NCBI GenBank assembly: GCA_029560815.1
Contig: JAKQKF010000201.1
Coordinates: 1-13,143 of the forward strand
Source of the DNA: a bacterium
Lineage (GTDB): Bacteria; KSB1; UBA2214
Direction of reading: 5' to 3'
Length of the DNA: 13,143 nucleotides
Under the pieces are notes generated by a model. The model was not told the DNA's origin. It was given only the letters and a program-made list of their open reading frames with translations, and did not search any database. Positions 1 to 9,026 of the stretch are shown here, piece by piece; positions within the stretch are counted from its first letter, which is position 1; each line of letters starts with the position of its first letter. The position numbers were made by a program, and so were the translations under genes.

Positions 1-681
1 CCGACAGTCGCTGTCGATGACGCCAACGGCGTCTATGTCGCCTACAACCTCTTCAGCGAAAAGTGGGGCACCTGGTCCACCCCCGAGAACGATCCTGTCC
101 AGAACGGCAAGATCCACTTTATCGGCAAGGGCGAGCTCTGCGTGGTCGGCTCCAAGGATGGCGGCGCCAAGTGGGGCGAACCTGTCAACATCACCGAGAC
201 CCCGACCTTTGACGAGCGTAACCTTGTCCTCAACAAGCGGGTCGTCGATGGCAAGCTGCACATGGTCTACTTCGGCGATGAAGGGGCCGGCTGGGAGTTC
301 ATCAACTACCTCAGCAACCCCTATCTCTCCGGTGTCTATTACCTGGCCATGCCGGTAAGCAGCATCCCGACGGGTGTCAAGAACCGTCCGGTCGAGGTGG
401 TCGAGAGCTACGAACTGGCTCAGAACTACCCGAACCCCTTCAATCCGACCACCACGATCGATTTCAGCGTGCCCAAGACCTCCCAGATCAAACTGGCGGT
501 CTATAACATGCTGGGTCAGAGGGTAAAAACGCTGGTCGACCAGTCCATGGCCGCCGGCAAGCACTCGATCAAGTGGAATGGCACGGATGAGAGCGGCAAC
601 CTGGTCACGAGCGGCATGTACATCTACCGCATCGAAGGCCAGTTTGGCGTCAAGAGCCAAAAATTGATGTTCCTGAAGTAA
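1..681 (+). CDS. Secreted protein with C-terminal sorting domain (3' part only)
   Basis: The reading frame is open from the first base of the window, so the gene starts upstream and only the last 226 residues are visible. Residues 1-125 look like part of a beta-propeller or sialidase-type exo-domain. An Asp-box-like SxDxGxxW pattern sits at residues 51-58 (SKDGGAKW), and similar short aromatic-rich strands surround it. Residues 137-226 form a typical FCB-group C-terminal secretion/anchoring domain (FlgD-Ig or type IX sorting type). It starts YELAQNYPNPFNPTTT, continues with the strand VYNMLGQRVKTLV, and ends with a GxYIYRI strand and a basic tail. Such domains direct large extracellular proteins across the outer membrane or to the cell surface. 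The catalytic or binding role of the missing N-terminal part cannot be told. A strong terminator follows 20 bases after the stop. The sorting domain is confident; the propeller reading is moderate. Confidence 0.85.
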   Translation, partial: PTVAVDDANGVYVAYNLFSEKWGTWSTPENDPVQNGKIHFIGKGELCVVGSKDGGAKWGEPVNITETPTFDERNLVLNKRVVDGKLHMVYFGDEGAGWEFINYLSNPYLSGVYYLAMPVSSIPTGVKNRPVEVVESYELAQNYPNPFNPTTTIDFSVPKTSQIKLAVYNMLGQRVKTLVDQSMAAGKHSIKWNGTDESGNLVTSGMYIYRIEGQFGVKSQKLMFLK

Positions 682-701
682 GCGCGGCTCTTTTCGGCCC
701 G

Positions 702-735
702 AAAGGGATGGACCATCCGGTCCATCCCTTTTTTT
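702..735 (+). terminator. Rho-independent terminator after the sorting-domain gene
   Basis: A perfect 13-bp stem (AAAGGGATGGACC paired with GGTCCATCCCTTT) closes a 4-base loop ATCC at 715-718 and runs directly into seven T residues (729-735). It lies 20 bases after the stop codon at 681 and ends that transcript before the lipoprotein promoter. Confidence 0.93.
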
Positions 736-755
736 ATTGCCACCGTGTTTTTCTC

Positions 756-784
756 TTGCCAGTAAAGCGCGAATTTCCTAAAAT
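756..784 (+). promoter_or_regulatory. Sigma70-like promoter for the lipoprotein gene
   Basis: A TTGCCA hexamer (756-761) and a TAAAAT hexamer (779-784) are separated by exactly 17 bases. Transcription would start near 790, about 20 bases before the ATG at 811, leaving room for the ribosome binding site GAGAGG at 802-807. The same TTGC / 17 bases / TAAAAT layout appears upstream of the transporter gene. This is a pattern match only. Confidence 0.5.
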
Positions 785-810
785 GGGAGCATCAAACCGG
801 AGAGAGGACC

Positions 811-1668
811 ATGAGGAGAATTGATCTGTTCGTGTTGCTGGCGATCACCGGGCTGACGGGCTGTTCCCGCCAGCTGCCACCCGGACGGGTTGCCGCCTGG
901 CAGCCCGGCCAGCCGATGGCGGGTGCGCAGCTCACCCTCTATTACGATCCGGCTGCGCCCGGCGCCATACTGGCCGCCGAGGCCGTCCTCACGGCCGAAC
1001 TGTTAATCGTACGCGCTCCTCAGCCACCGGTGCGGGCAGAATTGCCAATGACCAAAAAAAACGGAGTCTGGCGGGCCCGCCACCTCCTGCCGGCCGAAGG
1101 ACAGTTCTTCCTGCTGCGCTTTTACTCGGGGGAAAAAGAGGATAACAACGGCGGCCGCTACTGGGAAAGCATCATTTACGGCAGGGAGATGCGCCCCGCC
1201 CGGGGAGCCCATCTCCAGAAAAGCCTTCTCCTGCAGCAGGGGGGGATTGAAGGATTCTCCTGGCGTCAGGAGCCGGGCGAGGCGGAGACGGAGCTGGAGG
1301 CCGAGCTGGCCATCTATCCCGACAATCTGGAAGCAAAAACAGCGCTGTGGGATCTGCTGCTGCGCCGCTACCCGCTCGCGTCGACCCGGACGCGCGTGCG
1401 CAATGAGCTGCGCCAGGTCTATGAGAGCGCGGGGGGCGACGAAGAGATCCTGGCGGCTCTGCTCCCCTTCTTCTTCCGCACCGGTCAGGAGTATATCGCC
1501 CGGCAGATCGTCGCCGAGTCGGTCGCCCTGCTGCCGCGCGGCCCTGTCGCCGCTGCTGCGCGCCGCTGGGAGATCGGGCAGGAAAATGATGCCATAAAAA
1601 AGGCCTCGCTGATCGAGGCCTATAATGCAGAGTTTCCGCAGCGGGCGTTGCCGGCGCAGCAGCCCTGA
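811..1668 (+). CDS. Orphan lipoprotein with helical-repeat C-terminal half
   Basis: This 285-residue protein begins with a lipoprotein signal peptide: MRR, a hydrophobic stretch (6-14) and a lipobox L15-T16-G17-C18. Cys18 is the predicted lipidated residue, followed by Ser, so it is probably an outer-membrane lipoprotein. Residues about 35-120 are rich in alternating hydrophobic residues and look like a beta-sandwich. Residues about 150-275 are helical and TPR-like (for example ELAIYPDNLEAKTALWDLLLRR). No catalytic motif and no thioredoxin CxxC is visible. From memory, similar N-terminal arrangements precede redoxin domains in some FCB lipoproteins, but nothing of the kind follows here. The start is set by GAGAGG at 802-807, four bases upstream of ATG. 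The 3' end contains an intrinsic terminator for the opposing lacZ gene. I do not recognise a function. Confidence 0.8.
   Translation: MRRIDLFVLLAITGLTGCSRQLPPGRVAAWQPGQPMAGAQLTLYYDPAAPGAILAAEAVLTAELLIVRAPQPPVRAELPMTKKNGVWRARHLLPAEGQFFLLRFYSGEKEDNNGGRYWESIIYGREMRPARGAHLQKSLLLQQGGIEGFSWRQEPGEAETELEAELAIYPDNLEAKTALWDLLLRRYPLASTRTRVRNELRQVYESAGGDEEILAALLPFFFRTGQEYIARQIVAESVALLPRGPVAAAARRWEIGQENDAIKKASLIEAYNAEFPQRALPAQQP
1596..1621 (-). terminator. Intrinsic terminator for the minus-strand lacZ, inside the lipoprotein ORF
   Basis: Read on the minus strand, AGGCCTCG pairs perfectly with CGAGGCCT around a 5-base loop (1609-1613), and a run of six T (complement of A1596-1601) follows; the last stem base pair uses the first T. 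It lies about 190 bases past the lacZ stop at 1813. On the plus strand the A-run precedes the stem, so it would not terminate the lipoprotein transcript. Confidence 0.65.
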
Positions 1669-1812
1669 CTTCTTATTATATGACGGCGCCGTTACAGGTT
1701 TGACCCGCAGAAGGCTTGCTGTGGCAGAAGGAGCACCGCCGGGCAGCCGCACAAGCGCCCGCACAAGTTCAGGTCAGCACAAGCCGGCCGCAGCAGCGCC
1801 GTCAGCGCCAGC
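1669..1812. other. Intergenic gap between convergent stops
   Basis: This 144-base GC-rich gap lies between the lipoprotein and lacZ stop codons. It holds a 10-bp palindrome ACGGCGCCGT (1683-1692). I see no U-tract terminator for the lipoprotein transcript and no convincing gene. Confidence 0.5.
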
Positions 1813-4989
<3,177 letters not shown>

Positions 4990-5004
4990 TCAATATAATC
5001 TTTT

Positions 5005-5031
5005 GCCGCGGACCTCTGCCGGTCCCGCGGC
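5005..5031 (-). repeat. Imperfect inverted repeat in the lacZ leader
   Basis: GCCGCGGACC (5005-5014) and GGTCCCGCGGC (5021-5031) form a 10-bp stem with one bulged C and a 6-base loop. In the lacZ transcript it would be a strong 5' hairpin followed by AAAAG, ending 16 bases before the Shine-Dalgarno site. As DNA it could be an operator between lacZ and the divergent amidase gene. No U-tract follows it in either direction, so it is not a classic terminator. Confidence 0.55.
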
Positions 5032-5146
5032 CTCTTAAGGTATAGTTTTTCTTTTGAAAATAAAATCATTATTTTGTGGCGGGAATGGGAAAAATCTCCT
5101 ATATTCTGTCAGATCCGTCAGGGGGGTGATATACTAAAATCGATGG
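5032..5146. other. AT-rich divergent promoter region of lacZ and amidase
   Basis: The stretch 5036-5075 is markedly AT-rich compared with the flanks and must hold the divergent start signals. Possible -10-like elements are TATATT (5100-5105) and TATACT (5130-5135), but neither has a well-placed -35 hexamer, so I do not call a specific promoter. ATATACTAAAA at 5129-5139 recurs at 8937-8947 upstream of the transporter. Confidence 0.4.
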
Positions 5147-5152
5147 AAAGGA
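5147..5152 (+). promoter_or_regulatory. Ribosome binding site deciding the amidase start
   Basis: AAAGGA lies five bases before the ATG at 5158. It overlaps the codons after the upstream in-frame ATG at 5143, whose own nearest purine run (5121-5130) is 12 bases away, so 5158 is the better start. Confidence 0.65.
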
Positions 5153-5157
5153 CCTCC

Positions 5158-6852
5158 ATGGCCGCTCCCCCGCCCTCATCTTGCTATGATCTGAAATCCG
5201 TCCAGCTCCCCTATCTCTCCGGGCTGCCGCTCCGCCTTATGGTTTGGATCCTCGAGAGCCCTGCCGGGAAGCTGCTCATCCCCCAGCTTTTCAAATCCGC
5301 CGGCATCGCCTGGCTGCGCAAGCAAAACTTTGCTGAAGCTCCGCTCACTTTGCCGCTTTACCGGACCAGCCAGACTGCGGGCCCCCGCCAGGAGAGCATG
5401 CCCGCGCTCCCGCCGGCGGCCGCCCCGGGCTTTCACTTCAGCACAACCGCCGACTATGCACAAGCCTACCGCGAGGGCGTGACCGATCCGGAACAGACTG
5501 CCGCCCGCATTCTCGACGGCATCGACGCCAGTGAAGTGGGCGATCAGCCCCTGCGCGCGATCACCGCCAGCTATACCGACGAGCTCTTGCGGCAGGCGCA
5601 GGAATCGGCCGGGCGTCTGCGCGAAGGACGGCCGCGCTCCATTTTCGAGGGGGTTCCGGTGGCCGTCAAGGAAGAGTTCGATGTCGTCCCCTATCCCACC
5701 ACGGTAGGCACCGCTTTTCTCGGCAGGGAACCGGCAGGCAGGGACGCCACGGTGGTGGCGCGCATGCGCGCCGCGGGGGCGTTGATCATCGGCAAGGCCA
5801 ACATGCACGAGATCGGCATCGGAGTGACCGGGCTAAATCCTGTGCACGGCACCCCGCGCAATCCCTACGCCCCCGGCCATTATACCGGCGGGAGCTCGAG
5901 CGGGCCGGCCGCCGCGGTGGCCGCCGGACTCTGCCCGGTCGCGATCGGCGCGGATGGCGGCGGATCGATACGCATTCCCTCCGCCTTTTGCGGCATTGTC
6001 GGACTCAAACCGACTTTCGGCCGCGTCAGTGAAGTCGGGGCCTGGCCGCTCTGCTGGAGCGTCGCCCACGTCGGTCCCCTCGCCGCCAGCGTCGAGGACG
6101 CCGCCCTTGCCTATGCCGTCATGGCCGGTCCTGACGAAAAAGACCCCAATACCCTGCACCAGCCGGGCCAGGATTGGAGCGACTGGGACCGGGCCGACCT
6201 GAGTGATCTCACCCTCGGCATCTACCCGGAATGGTTCCGCCATGCCCAGCCGGCCATCGTCGCCGCGTGCGAGGCGCAGCTGCAGCGTTTTACGGCTCTC
6301 GGCGCGCGCGTGGTGGAGATCGTCATCCCTGATCTGGAGGCGGCGCGGGTGGCCCATTCCATCACCATCGCCGCGGAGATGGCCCAATCCATGGAGGCTT
6401 CATACCCGGAACATCACCGGCAGCACGGCCGCGATGTCCGCCTCAACCTCGTCCTGGCGCGGGCGATGACCGCGCGCGACTATGTGATGGCGCAGCGGGT
6501 GCGCGCGCGGCTGGTCCACCATCTCGAAAAGGCCTTCCGCCAGGCCGATCTCATTCTCTCCCCGGCGACCGGCATCACCGCGCCGCCGATCCCGTCCAAA
6601 GCCCTGAAAGGCGGCGAATCCGATCTGACCAGGCTGGTGGAGATCATGCGCTTCGCCACGCCGGGCAACCTGGCCGGTTTGCCGGCCATCTCCTTCCCGG
6701 CGGGATATGATCCGGACGGTCTCCCCATCGGCATGCAAGCCATGGGCAAACCCTGGCAGGAGATAACACTGCTCCGGCTGGCCCTGGCCGCTGAAAGAGA
6801 GATCACACGGCATAAACCGCAGCGCTATTATCCGATCCTGCCGGTCTCTTGA
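5158..6852 (+). CDS. Amidase-signature hydrolase, fatty acid amide hydrolase-like
   Basis: The 564-residue protein belongs to the amidase signature family, which cleaves amide (sometimes ester) bonds with a Ser-cisSer-Lys triad. The triad is visible: K171 ([11 protein letters not shown]), cis-Ser S246 in GGSSSGPAA, and nucleophile S270 in [16 protein letters not shown]. About 100 residues precede the core ([13 protein letters not shown], then a hydrophobic helix-forming stretch). That resembles plant-type fatty acid amide hydrolases and bacterial relatives rather than GatA, which also argues against a tRNA role. No signal peptide is seen, so it is probably cytoplasmic or membrane-associated. 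The start at 5158 is chosen because AAAGGA (5147-5152) sits five bases upstream. In-frame ATGs at 5143 and 5074 lack such spacing. The gene diverges from lacZ and converges with the secreted hydrolase. The actual substrate (N-acyl amide, aryl amide or peptide amide) is not resolved. Confidence 0.9.
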   Translation: MAAPPPSSCYDLKSVQLPYLSGLPLRLMVWILESPAGKLLIPQLFKSAGIAWLRKQNFAEAPLTLPLYRTSQTAGPRQESMPALPPAAAPGFHFSTTADYAQAYREGVTDPEQTAARILDGIDASEVGDQPLRAITASYTDELLRQAQESAGRLREGRPRSIFEGVPVAVKEEFDVVPYPTTVGTAFLGREPAGRDATVVARMRAAGALIIGKANMHEIGIGVTGLNPVHGTPRNPYAPGHYTGGSSSGPAAAVAAGLCPVAIGADGGGSIRIPSAFCGIVGLKPTFGRVSEVGAWPLCWSVAHVGPLAASVEDAALAYAVMAGPDEKDPNTLHQPGQDWSDWDRADLSDLTLGIYPEWFRHAQPAIVAACEAQLQRFTALGARVVEIVIPDLEAARVAHSITIAAEMAQSMEASYPEHHRQHGRDVRLNLVLARAMTARDYVMAQRVRARLVHHLEKAFRQADLILSPATGITAPPIPSKALKGGESDLTRLVEIMRFATPGNLAGLPAISFPAGYDPDGLPIGMQAMGKPWQEITLLRLALAAEREITRHKPQRYYPILPVS

Positions 6853-6956
6853 GCCGCCGCCCTGCAAGGCCGGACTGCGGTTTTGCCGGTTCCTGATTCG
6901 TGATTCCGGCCTGACACCCTTTGCTCCCGGGCCGATCGAAACGGCAGAATCGTATG
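6853..6956. other. Gap between convergent amidase and hydrolase genes
   Basis: This 104-base gap separates the two stop codons. It holds AGGCCGG (6867-6873) and its complement CCGGCCT (6906-6912), but the 32-base loop and lack of a T-run make this a poor terminator. No gene is seen. Confidence 0.45.
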
Positions 6957-8852
6957 CTAACGGTCAATGCCGCTTTCTGACGCCGCATTATATCGTGTTT
7001 GTGTCATCACCCCCTCCTCGTCACTGATCAGAGGATGAAGAAGGGGATCGCCGAGAATCTCCTCCACACGCCGCGGCACGCCATCGATGAGGATCATGTT
7101 CACCAGCAGCCGCACACCGTGGCTGTAATCGACATAGCGGCTGATATGGACATCGGTGAGGGGCTGGATCGGTTGACCGTCCGGCTTGTGCCAGCCATAG
7201 ATGACGACACGCCCGAACCTCCCCCACCCAGCCAGGCGCGTGCTGAGCACGACATCCTTCTTGTGCCCGGCGGTGAGGGCGCCGCGTCGCCCCTCCACCG
7301 CCGCCCATTGGCTTTCAATATCCTGCTGGTGCTGCATAAAAGTTGCAGGCAGTTCGTTGCGGCTGCCGACGGGTGGAATGGGCTGCGGCGCCAGTTTGAC
7401 CGCGGCGGCCTGATAGAGGGCATCGACCAGCTTGCGGGTGGGCAGAATGGCCCCGAAAAGGTCGGCCGCCCTCTGCGCGGTAGAGGGCGTCATCGGCATG
7501 CGGACAAAATCGGCATCCGAACCGATCGCCAGATAATCGGGCAATGCGGCAAACACGACCTGGTGGGAATCCCCGGCCGCATCGGCCCATTTTTTTTCAA
7601 GCAGGACCGGGCGGCGCAGGAAATCGGGGAGGTTGCCCGAGTACAGTTCCTGCCAGATCGCCTCCTCGCGGGCCTCCACAGAGAGAGAGTCGACCCGCGC
7701 GATAAATTGCGATCCCGTCAGGGCATCCACTGCACGCGCGGGCAGGGCCAGGACGGGCAGGAGCTGACTGCCCGAACCGATCCATTGTTGGTAGGCCGGC
7801 TCGCTCCAGTACCGGTATCCCCGATTTTCAAATTCAGTTCCGGCCAGGACGGCATGGATCAGGCCGTTGCGCGCCACCTGCTGGGTATGCCAGATCCCGC
7901 GGTGCGGATTCTCCTTCAGAAAGAAGCGGATGCGCCCGGCCAGGCCGGTCCAGCGCTGAAAGGCCGTATCCCGCTGGGCAGTGAATGAATAGTATCGGGC
8001 CAGGTCGCGGAGCATGCGGCCGCCACGATGCCAGGTGCCGCCGCTGTCAGAGACCACACGGCGGCCATTGAGAAGGGCGAGGCTGTCGTTGTAGGCGAAG
8101 AGGGCCAGCACGCGGCCTGGGTCTCCTCCCAGCCAGCGCGCCAGCGGCAGGGCGCAGCGGCTCTCGTAGCCGTAATTGCTGTCGAGAAAAGCGATACGCT
8201 CCACATACACGGGAATTTCAGCGTGCTGGTCGAGGAAACTGAAGATGAAGCGGCCGCCGCCGCTGTGGCCGGTGAGCATGATGCCTGGATCGCGGGACTC
8301 GAAAATCTGCCGCAGGCTGTTGACCAGGCTGACAATCAGCGTCCCGTGATCAGCGGGATGTGCTGTTTTCCACGCCGGCCAGCTCCGCTGCCTGGTCTGC
8401 AGCAGCACAAGGACCGGGGTATACGGCAGATCAAGGCTGCGTAAAAAACGGATCTGGGCGCCGGCATGCTGAATGTCGTAGTGCCAGTCGTCGCCGGGCT
8501 CGAGCCGCTTGCCGAAGGTCTGGTCGAGGGTGTTGCCGTTCGGCAGGGCATAAAGGACGAGCAGCAGCGGTTTGCCGGAGGCCAACGGGACCGGGGCGTT
8601 GATGTGGACAAAAATATCCTTCCCGAATTCAAAGCTGAAGATCTGCTCGCCATCGGCGCGGCCGGGCTGAAAACAGGGCCAGAGGGATAGTGCGGCCGGA
8701 ACAGTGCCGCTCCCGCCGGCGAAGCCGTCGGTCTGTACAAAAGGCTGGAGGCGCACGCTCTCTGCAGGAGCATTCACCTCCCCGGCGCCCGCCCGGCCGG
8801 CGATGAGGCCGGCCAGGAGCAGGGCAAGTAGTACTGCTCTACTTAAATGCAT
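6957..8852 (-). CDS. Secreted alpha/beta hydrolase fused to an uncharacterised C-terminal domain
   Basis: The 631-residue protein has a signal peptide (MHLSRA, then a Leu/Ala/Gly-rich core, cleavage near A23). Residues about 80-345 form an alpha/beta-hydrolase domain: strand PLLLVLYALPNGN, and nucleophile elbow GHSGGG with S197. D224 (FLDSNYG) or D256 (FAYND) is a candidate acid, and H333 a candidate base. Residues about 385-631 are a second, distinct domain with motifs PDYLAIGSD (438-446), MPMTP (452-456), LPTRK (470-474), HKKD (530-533), YGWH (552-555) and YVDYSHGVR (573-581). From memory, this motif set recurs at the ends of other secreted bacterial proteins of unknown function, but I know of no assigned activity. 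The ATG at 8852 is preferred over an in-frame GTG at 8900, because the signal peptide begins there and the GTG abuts its only purine run. The binding site for 8852 is weak (GCGGA). The gene is convergent with the amidase and divergent from the transporter. Substrate is unknown; an esterase is plausible. Confidence 0.85.
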   Translation of the reverse strand: MHLSRAVLLALLLAGLIAGRAGAGEVNAPAESVRLQPFVQTDGFAGGSGTVPAALSLWPCFQPGRADGEQIFSFEFGKDIFVHINAPVPLASGKPLLLVLYALPNGNTLDQTFGKRLEPGDDWHYDIQHAGAQIRFLRSLDLPYTPVLVLLQTRQRSWPAWKTAHPADHGTLIVSLVNSLRQIFESRDPGIMLTGHSGGGRFIFSFLDQHAEIPVYVERIAFLDSNYGYESRCALPLARWLGGDPGRVLALFAYNDSLALLNGRRVVSDSGGTWHRGGRMLRDLARYYSFTAQRDTAFQRWTGLAGRIRFFLKENPHRGIWHTQQVARNGLIHAVLAGTEFENRGYRYWSEPAYQQWIGSGSQLLPVLALPARAVDALTGSQFIARVDSLSVEAREEAIWQELYSGNLPDFLRRPVLLEKKWADAAGDSHQVVFAALPDYLAIGSDADFVRMPMTPSTAQRAADLFGAILPTRKLVDALYQAAAVKLAPQPIPPVGSRNELPATFMQHQQDIESQWAAVEGRRGALTAGHKKDVVLSTRLAGWGRFGRVVIYGWHKPDGQPIQPLTDVHISRYVDYSHGVRLLVNMILIDGVPRRVEEILGDPLLHPLISDEEGVMTQTRYNAASESGIDR

Positions 8853-8886
8853 AGTATCCGCTTTTATTTTTTCGTCATCCTGAGTA

Positions 8887-8920
8887 CCGGCCGGCTGCAC
8901 TCCTGGAGCCCTCCGGCCGG
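8887..8920. repeat. Twin CCGGCCGG palindromes in a divergent promoter region
   Basis: The 8-bp palindrome CCGGCCGG occurs at 8887-8894 and 8913-8920, 26 bp apart start to start, with GGCT and AGCC also facing each other between them. The pair sits between the secreted hydrolase and the transporter, where an operator would be expected. In GC-rich DNA this could be chance. Confidence 0.35.
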
Positions 8921-8941
8921 AAGGCCTGTTGAGAAAATATA

Positions 8942-8962
8942 CTAAAAATTTCTTGCTTTTAG
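8942..8962. repeat. CTAAAA-N9-TTTTAG dyad overlapping the transporter -35 box
   Basis: CTAAAA (8942-8947) and its exact complement TTTTAG (8957-8962) are spaced by nine bases. The right arm overlaps the proposed TTGCTT -35 hexamer (8953-8958), a position where a bound regulator would block transcription. It is AT-rich, so chance occurrence is possible. Confidence 0.3.
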
Positions 8963-8981
8963 GACCGGATTTGGGTAAAAT
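8953..8981 (+). promoter_or_regulatory. Sigma70-like promoter for the NSS transporter operon
   Basis: TTGCTT (8953-8958) and TAAAAT (8976-8981) are 17 bases apart. Transcription would start near 8988, giving a leader of about 39 bases before the ATG at 9027. The -10 box is strong (five of six) and the -35 box weak (TTG only). Confidence 0.45.
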
Positions 8982-9014
8982 TGCGGAAATCTGTTGACCA
9001 ATGAAAAACCGCGC

Positions 9015-9022
9015 AAAGGAGA
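9015..9022 (+). promoter_or_regulatory. Strong ribosome binding site setting the transporter start
   Basis: AAAGGAGA lies four bases before the ATG at 9027 (AAGGAG core, five-base spacing). An in-frame TTG at 8994 lacks a site and would add 11 polar residues before the conserved N-terminal helix. Confidence 0.8.
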
Positions 9023-9026
9023 ATGG

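Noticed and set aside
1003..1764. A 253-codon open frame antisense to the lipoprotein
   Set aside because: The plus-strand frame has a promoter, ribosome site and lipobox; the antisense frame has none and its product is Arg/Leu/Gln-rich.
5100..5135. TATATT or TATACT as the amidase -10 box
   Set aside because: No -35-like hexamer lies 16-18 bases upstream of either; the nearest TTG (5074) gives a 20-base spacer.
6867..6912. AGGCCGG...CCGGCCT as terminator of amidase or hydrolase
   Set aside because: The loop is 32 bases long and no T-run follows on either strand.
8853..8900. Hydrolase start at the upstream in-frame GTG (8900)
   Set aside because: The purine run abuts the GTG with no spacing, and it would put 16 polar residues before the signal peptide.
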